DNA from: Massilia sp. YIM B02769
GTDB taxonomy: Bacteria > Pseudomonadota > Gammaproteobacteria > Burkholderiales > Burkholderiaceae_D
Length of the DNA stretch: 64,000 bases
NCBI RefSeq assembly: GCF_030411995.1
Contig: NZ_JASNRC010000004.1
Span: 281,823-345,822 of the forward strand
Direction of reading: 5' to 3'
Shown here: positions 20,876 to 29,457 of the stretch, piece after piece
Layout: each line of letters begins with the position of its first letter
How positions within the stretch are numbered: the first letter of the stretch is position 1
Notes under the pieces: generated by a model
Told to the model about the DNA's origin: nothing
Seen by the model: only the letters and a program-made list of their open reading frames with translations
The model's database searches: none
Program-made: the position numbers and the translations under genes

Positions 20876-22114
20876 ATGCGGCTGTTGCACACTTCCGACT
20901 GGCATCTCGGCCAGACCCTGCACAATTACGACCGGACCTACGAACACCAGTGCTTCCTCGACTGGCTGCTCGACACCATCGTGAGCGAAGAGGCCGACGC
21001 CCTCCTGATTGCCGGCGATATCTTTGACAACGCGAATCCGTCGTCCGCCGCCCAGCGCCAGCTCTACAGTTTCCTGCAGCGCGCCAAGGCGCGCACGCCG
21101 TACCTGCAGATCGTCGTCATCGCCGGCAACCACGATTCGCCGGGCCGGCTGGAAGCGCCGGGGCCGCTGCTGGAAGCGCATGGCACGACCGTGATCGGCA
21201 ACGTGGTGCGCGGCCGCGACGGCGTCATCGACCTCGAACGCCTGCTGGTGCCGCTGCGCGACCGCGACGGCACCATCAAAGCCTGGTGCCTCGGTATCCC
21301 CTTCCTGCGCCCGGGCGACGTGCCGCGCGTGGAAGTCGAGGGCGACGCTTACCTGAACGGCATCGCCGCGCTGTATCGCCAGGCCTTCGAACTGGCGAGG
21401 TCGCGCCGTGAAGCAGGCCAGGCGATCCTGGCGATGGGCCACTGCCACATGGTCGACGGCCAGTCTTCCCAAGACTCCGAGCGCCGCATCGTGATCGGCG
21501 GCACCGAGGCGCTGCCAGCCTCGATGTTCGATCCCGAAATCGCGTATGCGGCGCTCGGCCACCTGCACCTGGCCCAGCGCGTGGGCAAGAAGGAACACCT
21601 GCGCTATTGCGGCAGCCCGCTGCCGCTGTCGTTTGCCGAAGTCGGCTACCAGCACCAGGTGCTGCGCATCGACCTCGACGGCGCGGTGGCGCGCGAAGTC
21701 ACGACTATCCACGTGCCGCGTGCCGTCGAGATGCTGCGCGTGCCCGCCAAGCCGGCGCCGCTGGCGGAGGTGCTGGCCGCGCTGGAGTCGCTTGAACTCG
21801 ACCCCGATCTGCCGCCGGCCTGCCATCCCTACCTGGAAGTGCGCGTGCTGCTCGACGGCCCCGAGCCCGGCCTGCGCGCGCAGGTGGAAGCGGCGATCGC
21901 CGGCAAGCCGGTGCGCCTGGCGAAGATCGAGCCGACCCGCAAGACGGTTGCCGGTGAAGCGGCCGAAGCGCTGACCCTCGACCAGCTGGCCCAGCTGCAG
22001 CCCGACGACATCTTCAAGCGCCTGTGGCAGCAGCGCTATGGCGAGGATGCGCCCGACGACCAGCTCTCGGCCTTTTCCGAGCTGATGATGCCCGGCGACA
22101 GGGAGGACGCATGA
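20876..22114 (+). CDS. sbcD: Exonuclease subunit SbcD
   Basis: A 412-residue Mre11-type nuclease that with SbcC cuts hairpins and protein-blocked ends. The phosphoesterase motifs are in order: TSDWHLG, AGDIFD, AGNHDS, MGHCHMVDG and ALGHLHLAQ. The C-terminal part is the SbcD capping domain. The stop overlaps the sbcC start as ATGA. The ribosome binding site is weak; the leader contains two near copies of TTCCGACTCCC. Confidence 0.96.
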   Translation: MRLLHTSDWHLGQTLHNYDRTYEHQCFLDWLLDTIVSEEADALLIAGDIFDNANPSSAAQRQLYSFLQRAKARTPYLQIVVIAGNHDSPGRLEAPGPLLEAHGTTVIGNVVRGRDGVIDLERLLVPLRDRDGTIKAWCLGIPFLRPGDVPRVEVEGDAYLNGIAALYRQAFELARSRREAGQAILAMGHCHMVDGQSSQDSERRIVIGGTEALPASMFDPEIAYAALGHLHLAQRVGKKEHLRYCGSPLPLSFAEVGYQHQVLRIDLDGAVAREVTTIHVPRAVEMLRVPAKPAPLAEVLAALESLELDPDLPPACHPYLEVRVLLDGPEPGLRAQVEAAIAGKPVRLAKIEPTRKTVAGEAAEALTLDQLAQLQPDDIFKRLWQQRYGEDAPDDQLSAFSELMMPGDREDA

Positions 22115-25100
22115 AGATCCTGCGTATCGCCGGACGCAACCTGGCCTCACTGGCCGGCGACTTCTGCGTCGACTTCGAGGCCGAGCCGCTGGCTTCTTCC
22201 GGCCTGTTCGCCATCAGCGGCCCGACCGGGGCGGGCAAGAGCACCCTGCTCGACGCGCTCTGCCTGGCTTTATATGGCAACACGCCGCGCCTGCCGAAGA
22301 GCGGCGGCCGTGGCGGCAGCGCCCTGCCCGATGCCGGCGGCGACACCGTCTCCACGTTCGATCCGCGCAACCTGCTGCGGCGCGGCACCGCCGAAGGTTA
22401 TGCCGAAGTCGACTTCGTCGGCAACGACGGCCTGCGCTACCGCGCGCGCTGGAGCGTGCGCCGCTCGCGCAACAAGGCCAGCGGCCTGCTGCAGCCGCCC
22501 GCCATGACCCTGCACCGCTTGCCCGAACTCGTGGCCCTGGGCGCGACCAAGACCGAGGCGGCGGCCGAGATCGCGCAGCGCGTCGGCCTGTCTTTCGAGC
22601 AGTTCACGCGCTCGGTGCTGCTGGCCCAGAACGAGTTTTCCGCCTTCTTGAAAACCGACGAGAACGAGCGCGGCGAACTGCTGGAAACCCTAACCGGCAG
22701 CGCCGTCTACAGCGAGATCTCGAAGCGCGCCTACGAGCGCTACAAGCTGGAACAGGAAAACGTGCGCCGCATCAGCGCGCGCCTGGCCGACCAGACCCCT
22801 CTCGCGGCGGAAGCGCGCGCCGAACTCGATGCCGCGAAGACGGCGGCCGAAGCGGCCTTGGGAGCGGTCGAGGTGCAGCGTGCGCTGCTGGAAACCCAAC
22901 TGCGCTGGCACCAGGAACGCGACAAGCTGCGCCGCAACGAACTCGATGCCGACGCTGCCCTGGCGCAGGCGCGCGTGCAGTTCGAAGGCGCGCGCGAACG
23001 CCGCATCCGCCTGGCCACGCTCGACGCGGTGCAGGACGCGCGTCCGCTGATGGCGGACCTGGCACGCTTCGAGAAAGAACGGGTGGAAGCCGAAACCGCG
23101 CTCGCCAACGGCCAGCGCGAACTGCAGCGTGTGCAGGACGCGGCGCGCCAGGCAGTGCAGGACGTGACGCTTGCTGCCGATGCGGTGCACGAGGTCGAAG
23201 CCGCGCAACTGGCCGCCGCGCCGCAGCTGGACGCGGCCAAGGCGCTGGACGCCACCATCGCCACCCTGCGCGAGGCCCACGCCAAGGTCGCGGCGCAACG
23301 CGACGACACGGCAGCAGGGTCGGGCAAGGCGCAGGCCGCACTGGCCCAGGCCACGCAGCAACGCGACGCCACGCGCGCACTCGAAGGGCGCAGCGCCGCC
23401 TGGCTCGATGCCAACCGCCGCTTCGAAGCGCTGGCCGCCCAATGGCCGCGCTGGGACAAGCTGTTCGGCCAGCTCGATGCGGCCGCGCAGGCGAGCCGTG
23501 CGAACGCCGCTCAGTTGGTGAAGGCCGAGCGTGCGCTGGTCGACGCCACGGCCCGCGCCACCGCCAGCAAGGAAGCGGTGCAGGCGGCATCGAAGCGCAT
23601 CGAACAACAGGAAGCCGCACGTGCCCAGGCCGTGCAGGCGCTGGCCGAGTTCGATCTCGACAGCCTGCTGGAAGCGCGCGCGGGCCTGGAAACGCGGCGC
23701 GACGCCCTGGCCGCCGCCGAGAAGATCTGGCAAGGCTATGCCAGCGCGCGCCAGCGCCTGCAACGCATCGACCTCGAACGCGAAAAAACCGGCGCCGCCC
23801 GTCTGGCCGCCGAGACCGCGCTGGCCGCCGCCGTCGACGCCGCGCCAGCTTTGCGCGCCGCCGCCAGCCAGGCACAGGTCGCGCTCAGCGCCGCCGAACT
23901 GGCCTGCGCCGCCAAGGTCGAAGACCTGCGCGAGCGGCTGGTCAAGCATGCACCCTGCCCTGTCTGCGGCAGCGAAGACCACCCGTATGCCGCGCCCGAC
24001 GTGCGCCTGCACGCCGTGCTCGACACCCTGCGCGCGCAGGTCGACGAGGTGCGCACCCGGGTCCAGGCAAACCTGTCGGCCCAGGCCACGCACCGCGCCG
24101 AACTGGCGGCCAGCCAGGAACGCCGGGAGCTGCTGGACGAAGAACGCGCCGGCCTGCAGGACGACGTGCAGATGCTCGAAGCGGCCTGGGACAGGCATCC
24201 GCTTGCAGCGGAAGCCGCGCCGGAATCCGCGTCGGGTACCGCGCGTGCCGACTGGTTCGCCGCCCAGCTGCAGACCGTGCGCGAAGCCCTGCGCGCAAAT
24301 GATGTGCAGCAGGGAGCGGCGCGGCGCGCCTTCCAGGCGCGCGATGCCGCCCAGGCTGCGTTCGATGCGGCCAGCGCAGAATGCAAGCGCGTACAGGATG
24401 CGGCCCAAGTCGCGGCCGCCGCCCAGCTGGAAGCCCGGCACGCGCAAGAGACCCTGGCCGCACAGGCCGAACGCGACACGGCAACGCTGGATGCGCTGCT
24501 GGCCGAACTCGACCCGGTGATGTGCGCCTCCTGCGGCGACGGCTGGCAAACCGGCTGGCGCGCCGATCCCGGCGCCTGGCACCGCGACCGTGCGGGCGAG
24601 GCGCAAGCCTGGACCGCGCAGTCGGCGCAGTTGGCCGAGCAGCGCGGCGCGCTCGGCACGGTTGAGGCCAACGCACGCGAAGCCGCCGTGCATGCCGAGC
24701 ATGCCGCGCAGGCCGCCGTTGGCGCCCAGGAAGCCTTCGCGCGCAGCGAGGCCGCCCTGCGCGAACGCCGCGCCGAACGCGCCGCGCTGTTCGACGGCCG
24801 TGCGGTGCAGGACGTCGAGGCCGGCCTGCGCCAGCAATTGACGGCCGCACGCGATGCCCTGGCCGCGCGCCAGCTGACCGCCAACGAAGCGGCCCAGCTG
24901 GAAACCCGCATCCGCAGCAGCATCGCGCAGTCCGGCGAGCGCATCGCCAGCCTGCTCGACGACGCGCGCGACGCGGCGGCCCGCCTGGCGGACTGGATCG
25001 AGGACTACGCCGCCCGCCACGCCGACCTGGAGCCGGTGGAAAACGGGGCGGCGCTGGCTTCGCTGCTGGCGGTTGGCGCGCAGTGGCTGTCGAACGAACG

Positions 25101-25887
25101 CGCGGCCCTGGGCGAGATCGACGGCGCCGTCGCCAGGGCCGCCGCCGTGCTGGCCGAACGCAAGAACCAGCGCGCGCTGCACGAGGCGAGCGCCGATCCG
25201 GCGTCGCACGCCCAGGATGCCGAGGCGGTGCAGGCCGCGCTGCAGAAGGTGCTGGACGAGCGCCAGTCCCTGCACGACGGCGCCTCGACGCTGCGCCTGC
25301 AAGCCGCGCAGGACGACGAGCGCCGCGTCAAGGCGCAGGCGATGCTGGCCGAGATCGAGCGCCAGCAGGCGATCGAGGCGCGCTGGGGCCGGCTCTCCGA
25401 TCTGATCGGTTCCGCCGACGGCAAGAAGTTCCGCAACTACGCCCAGCAGTTCACGCTGGAGGTGCTGCTCGGTTACGCCAACGCCCACCTGACGCACCTG
25501 GCCAAGCGTTATCGCCTGGAGCGCGTGGACAATGCCGGCGCGCCGTCGCTGGCGCTGATGGTGCGCGACCACGACATGGGCGGCGAAATCCGCTCGGTCA
25601 ACTCCCTGTCCGGCGGCGAATCCTTCCTGGTGTCGCTGGCGCTGGCGCTGGGCCTGGCCTCGCTGTCGTCGAACCGGGTGCGGGTCGAGTCGCTGTTCAT
25701 CGACGAAGGCTTCGGCTCGCTCGACAGCGACACCCTGACGGTGGCGATGGATGCGCTCGACGCGCTGCAGTCGATGGGGCGCAAGGTCGGGGTGATCTCG
25801 CACGTGCACGAGATGACGGAGCGGATCGCGGCCAAGATCCAGGTGCGCCGGGCGGGTGGAGGAAGCAGCGCGGTGACGGTGCTTTAG
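22111..25887 (+). CDS. sbcC: Exonuclease ATPase subunit SbcC
   Basis: A 1258-residue SMC/Rad50-like ATPase. Walker A is GPTGAGKSTLLDAL near residue 34. Two long Ala/Glu/Gln coiled-coil arms flank a zinc hook CPVC (Cys616-Cys619, in HAPCPVCGSEDHPY). The ABC signature LSGGESFLVSLALALGL and Walker B SLFIDEGFGSLD lie near the C-terminus. It is about 200 residues longer than E. coli SbcC. A second CxxC, CASC (Cys805-Cys808, followed by GDGWQTGW), sits in the returning arm, and its role is unclear. Coupled to sbcD. Confidence 0.96.
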   Translation: MKILRIAGRNLASLAGDFCVDFEAEPLASSGLFAISGPTGAGKSTLLDALCLALYGNTPRLPKSGGRGGSALPDAGGDTVSTFDPRNLLRRGTAEGYAEVDFVGNDGLRYRARWSVRRSRNKASGLLQPPAMTLHRLPELVALGATKTEAAAEIAQRVGLSFEQFTRSVLLAQNEFSAFLKTDENERGELLETLTGSAVYSEISKRAYERYKLEQENVRRISARLADQTPLAAEARAELDAAKTAAEAALGAVEVQRALLETQLRWHQERDKLRRNELDADAALAQARVQFEGARERRIRLATLDAVQDARPLMADLARFEKERVEAETALANGQRELQRVQDAARQAVQDVTLAADAVHEVEAAQLAAAPQLDAAKALDATIATLREAHAKVAAQRDDTAAGSGKAQAALAQATQQRDATRALEGRSAAWLDANRRFEALAAQWPRWDKLFGQLDAAAQASRANAAQLVKAERALVDATARATASKEAVQAASKRIEQQEAARAQAVQALAEFDLDSLLEARAGLETRRDALAAAEKIWQGYASARQRLQRIDLEREKTGAARLAAETALAAAVDAAPALRAAASQAQVALSAAELACAAKVEDLRERLVKHAPCPVCGSEDHPYAAPDVRLHAVLDTLRAQVDEVRTRVQANLSAQATHRAELAASQERRELLDEERAGLQDDVQMLEAAWDRHPLAAEAAPESASGTARADWFAAQLQTVREALRANDVQQGAARRAFQARDAAQAAFDAASAECKRVQDAAQVAAAAQLEARHAQETLAAQAERDTATLDALLAELDPVMCASCGDGWQTGWRADPGAWHRDRAGEAQAWTAQSAQLAEQRGALGTVEANAREAAVHAEHAAQAAVGAQEAFARSEAALRERRAERAALFDGRAVQDVEAGLRQQLTAARDALAARQLTANEAAQLETRIRSSIAQSGERIASLLDDARDAAARLADWIEDYAARHADLEPVENGAALASLLAVGAQWLSNERAALGEIDGAVARAAAVLAERKNQRALHEASADPASHAQDAEAVQAALQKVLDERQSLHDGASTLRLQAAQDDERRVKAQAMLAEIERQQAIEARWGRLSDLIGSADGKKFRNYAQQFTLEVLLGYANAHLTHLAKRYRLERVDNAGAPSLALMVRDHDMGGEIRSVNSLSGGESFLVSLALALGLASLSSNRVRVESLFIDEGFGSLDSDTLTVAMDALDALQSMGRKVGVISHVHEMTERIAAKIQVRRAGGGSSAVTVL

Positions 25888-25953
25888 CGATTTGCGTCAA
25901 ACGTGGCGCCGGGCGCCACGTCGATACTGGCATGCCATCCGAGGAGAGTGCCC

Positions 25954-26559
25954 ATGGTCCGTTCGAGCGTCTTGCCCATCCTGCTCTTGCTGTTGTCCGC
26001 TACTGGCGTAGCGCGCGCCGAAAGGCTGGACCTGGTCGCTGCCGCCCGCGAGCAGATCGGCGTCACGCTGCATTACGATCCTGCCTACGTCAAGCTGGCC
26101 TACCCACAAGGCGACGTCCCGATCGAGCGCGGCGTCTGTACCGACGTCGTGGTACGTGCATTCCGGCGCGTCGGCTACGACCTGCAGGAACTGGTGCATC
26201 GCGACATGAAGGGGGCATGGTCCGCCTATCCGCACCCCGCCAAGTGGAACTTGAAACGGCCGGATCCGAACATCGATCATCGCCGGGTGCCGAACCTGGC
26301 GGCCTACTTCAGCCGCCACGGCGTCGCGCTGGGCGCCAGCAAGCATGCGAAGGATTACCTCCCGGGCGACATCGTCACCTGGCAGGTGCCGCCAGGCTTG
26401 CCGCACATCGGCCTGGTTGCCGATGTGCGCACCGCAGCGGGCGTGCCGCTCGTGATTCATAACATCGGGATGGGTACGCGCATGGAAGACCGGCTGTTTG
26501 CCTATCCGATTACCGGGCATTACCGGTTTCCGCAACCGCAGGCGCGCGTCAACCGCTAA
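25954..26559 (+). CDS. DUF1287 (YijF-like) exported protein
   Basis: A 201-residue protein with a clean Sec signal peptide (SVLPILLLLLSATGVARA). The mature part matches DUF1287, an NlpC/P60-like fold: GVCTDVVVRAFRRVGYDLQELVHRDM with a conserved Cys-Thr-Asp, and PGDIVTWQV...HIGLV with a candidate His. Likely a periplasmic cysteine amidase or a related non-catalytic protein. The ATG at 25954 follows GAGGAG. The gene ends inside the end of the next, convergent gene (11-bp overlap, 26549-26559). Confidence 0.85.
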   Translation: MVRSSVLPILLLLLSATGVARAERLDLVAAAREQIGVTLHYDPAYVKLAYPQGDVPIERGVCTDVVVRAFRRVGYDLQELVHRDMKGAWSAYPHPAKWNLKRPDPNIDHRRVPNLAAYFSRHGVALGASKHAKDYLPGDIVTWQVPPGLPHIGLVADVRTAAGVPLVIHNIGMGTRMEDRLFAYPITGHYRFPQPQARVNR

Positions 26560-27349
26560 CGCTTGCCGGCGCCGGCTTCACAGGCAGCGCCGTCTTGCGT
26601 GCCTCATGGACGGCGCGCAAATACCTGCCGTAGGTATCGCCCGCAGCATGCCATTGCGGCTGCTCCCCTTCCCGCCCGGATGTGCGCTCGAACGTGAACT
26701 CCGCCTGGAGGATGCCGAACGACGCCCGGGCACCGTTGCGTGGCAGGTTGCCGAGTTGAAGCATCACATTGCAAGCGTAGCGCTGTCCTCCTCCGACCGC
26801 GCGGCAGGCGCCCAGCGGTTCGACTTGCGAGATGGACGAGCCGGTCGTGAACAGGTTTGGCGCATCGAGGGCCGCGCGCAGGGCGCGCTGGACGTTGTCG
26901 CGCCCGATCGGCTCTGCCTTGTTGCCGAAATCGCCGTCGCGGTCGAGATTCCCGAACCGTGCGGCGACGAGCAGATGGTGCGCCTCCGTGACCTCGAACT
27001 TCACTTTCCTGCCATCGCGCGGCGAGACAATGTAGGCATAGGACTGCAATTCCTCTCCTGCACGCACGGTCGCTACACAGCCACGTTCGCGGCGCGCGCT
27101 GGCATGGCCGATCTGCTCCGTCTTCAACATCTTGGGCAGTGCAGGCACGACGTTTTCGTCCATCGCACGAAGCGCATGCCAGGCTGAAAATTCGATCGAC
27201 TCACGGACCGGCCCGGAAGCGCAAGAGGGAATCGCGTTATACCAATCGAACAGGAAATAGGCGCCACCCAGCACGGCCGTATAGACGGCGATTTTCTTCA
27301 GGCGGGCAAAATAGCGCGGCGCGGCGGGGGTGCTGATCGATTTATTCAT
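26549..27349 (-). CDS. Hypothetical membrane-anchored protein
   Basis: A 266-residue protein I do not recognise. A basic N-terminus is followed by one hydrophobic segment (about residues 22-36, YTAVLGGAYFLFDWY), so it is probably anchored in the inner membrane with the rest in the periplasm. Four Cys residues (CASG, RGC, GACRAV, YACNV) could form disulfides. The start at 27349 gives this anchor; the ribosome binding site is weak. It overlaps the convergent DUF1287 gene at the 3' end by 11 bp. Confidence 0.6.
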   Translation of the reverse strand: MNKSISTPAAPRYFARLKKIAVYTAVLGGAYFLFDWYNAIPSCASGPVRESIEFSAWHALRAMDENVVPALPKMLKTEQIGHASARRERGCVATVRAGEELQSYAYIVSPRDGRKVKFEVTEAHHLLVAARFGNLDRDGDFGNKAEPIGRDNVQRALRAALDAPNLFTTGSSISQVEPLGACRAVGGGQRYACNVMLQLGNLPRNGARASFGILQAEFTFERTSGREGEQPQWHAAGDTYGRYLRAVHEARKTALPVKPAPASVSG

Positions 27350-27514
27350 GATTGTGCATTTCCATATTACCCCGCTAGAAGATTCTCGGAGTAAATGTAC
27401 CGCCCGGCCACATTCGCTGCACCACATTGCGCAAGTTTCAGACGCGGCCGAAACGGGACGGGAGGCCAGGCATCCTTGTACAATGCGCCCTTTGCACCAA
27501 CAACCTCTACAACC

Positions 27515-27724
27515 ATGAAACCCGCACGCACCCTTACCTTCAAATGCGCCAAGTGCGCGAAACCCGTCACCGTCTACCTGCAAAAGGTCTCGGCCTGCTC
27601 GCACATCCAGCCTTACCAGGGCATCTGCGGTTGCGGCGAAGTCAAGCTGCACGCCACCGGCAGCGCCGATGCCGTGAAGTCCTTCCTCGACTCGAACGGC
27701 ACCAACTGGCATCACCACCATTAA
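27515..27724 (+). CDS. Small Cys-rich protein ending in four histidines
   Basis: A 69-residue protein with a zinc-ribbon look: FKCAKCAKP near the N-terminus and GICGCGEV near residue 43, hence a CxxC...CxC ligand set. It ends NWHHHH, a natural poly-His tail that could also bind metal. One base separates its stop from the start of the methyltransferase gene, so the two are surely co-translated. Function unknown. Confidence 0.7.
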   Translation: MKPARTLTFKCAKCAKPVTVYLQKVSACSHIQPYQGICGCGEVKLHATGSADAVKSFLDSNGTNWHHHH

Positions 27725-27725
27725 T

Positions 27726-28865
27726 ATGACGCGTATCGAATGGGTGGAAGGCGGCCAGCAACGCTCGGCGCTGTGGCGTTCCGAAAGCGGCTGGCCGGCG
27801 CCGAAAAAAGTCGCGATCGCCGACGACACGATGTCCGCCGACACGGCTTGGCGCCTGGCGCTGGACGGCACCGCCCTGCTCTGGCGCGGCGACTTCCAGA
27901 ACGCGCGCCAGCTGGTGCAGGCGCTGGCGCGCCGCATCGACCACAAGGGGTCGCACTCCAGGCGGGCCAAGGCCGGCAAGGCCGCGCCGACGCCGACCGA
28001 AGGATTCCACCGCCACCGCCTGTCCCAGCTGCAACGCGCCCGCACCCTGGCGATGCTGCTGATCCCGTTCGACGCCGATTACACGATCCCGCTGCGCCGT
28101 GCGCCCGAGGTGCAGGAAGCCTGCCGCGAAGCCTGGGGACCGGCGAGCGAGACCAGCGTCGCCTCGCTGCGCGAACTGCTGGGCCTGATCGGCGCCCACG
28201 AGTGGCGCCGCAAGGGCGTGCACATCCCGGCGCTGGATGGCCGCATCCATCCCTGGTACGGCGTGTTCTCGCCGGTACGCGGCGAGTACGTCGACCTGGT
28301 GGCGCAGGCGCCGCTGCCGCCGCATGCCAGGCTCGCCTTCGACATCGGCGCCGGCACCGGCGTGCTCTCGGGCGTGCTGGCGCGGCGCGGCGTGCAGCGC
28401 GTGGTGGCCACCGATATGGACGAGCGCGCCCTCGGCTGCGCCCGCGAGAACGTCGAACGCCTGGGTTTGTCGAAGCAGGTCGAGATCGTCAAGGCCGATC
28501 TCTTCCCCGAAGGCCAGGCCGACCTGGTGGTCTGCAATCCGCCCTGGCTGCCGGGTAAGCCAAGCTCGGCCATCGAATACGCGATCTACGATCCGGACAG
28601 CCGCATGCTGCGCGGCTTCCTCGGCGGTTTGAAAGCGCACCTGGCCGCAGAAGGCGAAGGCTGGCTGATCATCTCCGACCTGGCCGAGCACCTGGGCCTG
28701 CGCACGCGCGAGCAATTACTGAACTGGATGGGCGAAGCCGGGCTGCAGGTGGCCGGCCGCCACGACGTGCAGCCGACCCACGGCAAAGCGCAGGATGCCG
28801 ACGATCCCTTGCACGCGGCGCGCTCGCGCGAAGTGACTTCCCTGTGGCGCCTGCGCGTCGGTTGA
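27726..28865 (+). CDS. Class I SAM-dependent methyltransferase
   Basis: A 379-residue protein with a Rossmann methyltransferase domain in the second half: motif I FDIGAGTGVLSGVL (about residue 207), DMDERAL, and motif IV NPPW (about 275), the form used by N-methylases acting on glutamine side chains or on bases in RNA. The N-terminal 180 residues resemble no domain I can name. The substrate may be a translation component (PrmB/PrmC/RlmG-like). It is coupled to the small Cys-rich gene and followed by tRNA-fMet. Confidence 0.82.
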   Translation: MTRIEWVEGGQQRSALWRSESGWPAPKKVAIADDTMSADTAWRLALDGTALLWRGDFQNARQLVQALARRIDHKGSHSRRAKAGKAAPTPTEGFHRHRLSQLQRARTLAMLLIPFDADYTIPLRRAPEVQEACREAWGPASETSVASLRELLGLIGAHEWRRKGVHIPALDGRIHPWYGVFSPVRGEYVDLVAQAPLPPHARLAFDIGAGTGVLSGVLARRGVQRVVATDMDERALGCARENVERLGLSKQVEIVKADLFPEGQADLVVCNPPWLPGKPSSAIEYAIYDPDSRMLRGFLGGLKAHLAAEGEGWLIISDLAEHLGLRTREQLLNWMGEAGLQVAGRHDVQPTHGKAQDADDPLHAARSREVTSLWRLRVG

Positions 28866-28896
28866 ACGCAGGCGGAAGGCCGCCTGAAACGCATAT

Positions 28897-28925
28897 TTGC
28901 GTCAGGCCGCCAGACGCGGTACAAT
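28897..28925 (+). promoter_or_regulatory. Promoter of initiator tRNA
   Basis: TTGCGT (28897-28902), 17 bases, TACAAT (28920-28925). Transcription would start about 28932, six bases before the mature tRNA. Confidence 0.7.
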
Positions 28926-28937
28926 GCTTGCCTCAGA

Positions 28938-29014
28938 CGCGGGGTGGAGCAGTCTGGCAGCTCGTCGGGCTCATAACCCGAAGGTCACAGGTTCAAATCC
29001 TGTCCCCGCAACCA
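28938..29014 (+). tRNA. tRNA-fMet (CAT), initiator
   Basis: A 77-nt cloverleaf with the anticodon CAT at 28972-28974 and encoded CCA. The C1-A72 mismatch and three G-C pairs in the anticodon stem (GGG-CTCATAA-CCC) identify it as the initiator and not an elongator Met or Ile tRNA. Confidence 0.97.
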
Positions 29015-29032
29015 AACACTTAGCACGAAACG

Positions 29033-29063
29033 AGCCCGACTCTTGTAGCCGGGCTTTTGTTTT
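29033..29063 (+). terminator. Terminator of tRNA-fMet
   Basis: AGCCCG...CGGGCT stem with an 11-base loop followed by TTTGTTTT, 19 bases after the tRNA. Confidence 0.85.
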
Positions 29064-29091
29064 CTGGGGCACCACACACCAGATAAGCCAG

Positions 29092-29328
29092 ATGAGAGAC
29101 AAGAAAGACAACGCGACGTTCGACCTGCCGGGTTTTGAGGCGGCCGCACCGCTCGAACCCAGCGTTGTCGAGCCGAAGCGCGCTTCCCGTCCTCGTCGTG
29201 CCTCCATGAAACAAGAGCAGCTGACCCTGCTCGAAGAAACCGACACCACCGGCCTGCCAGTCTGGCGCCGCGACGACAACCTCGATTTGACCGGCTTACC
29301 GGTCTGGGCGCCGGCGACTCCGGCCTGA
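29092..29328 (+). CDS. Small hypothetical protein with a repeated TGLPVW motif
   Basis: A 78-residue soluble protein, not recognised. The middle is basic (PKRASRPRRASMKQ). The C-terminal third carries the hexapeptide TGLPVW twice, 15 residues apart, each after an acidic stretch. The ribosome binding site is weak, so the start at 29092 is a guess. It lies between tRNA-fMet and dbpA, and an inverted-repeat element begins at its stop codon. Confidence 0.5.
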   Translation: MRDKKDNATFDLPGFEAAAPLEPSVVEPKRASRPRRASMKQEQLTLLEETDTTGLPVWRRDDNLDLTGLPVWAPATPA

Positions 29329-29438
29329 GCGCGTGAAAAATCGCCAGGGCTGCGTTGCGTCGTCTCGCCGTACGTTTGTACTGTCTTCGCCGACGCGCCG
29401 GCAGGCCGTACCCCTTGCCCTGACGCTTTTTCACACGC
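29329..29438. repeat. 110-bp inverted-repeat element with nested palindromes
   Basis: The outer arms 29329-29350 and 29417-29438 are inverted copies with 19 of 22 positions matching. Inside are GCGTCG/CGACGC (29357-29362, 29391-29396) and GTAC-4-GTAC at the centre. It fills the gap before dbpA. Probably a dispersed intergenic repeat; it is unrelated in sequence to the GTAGGGTGG family. Confidence 0.65.
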
Positions 29439-29457
29439 TCCAATCGCTGGATATCCG

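Noticed and set aside
22690..25809. A 1039-codon open frame on the minus strand opposite sbcC
   Set aside because: Antisense shadow of SbcC, which has intact Walker and hook motifs; the shadow shows no domain.
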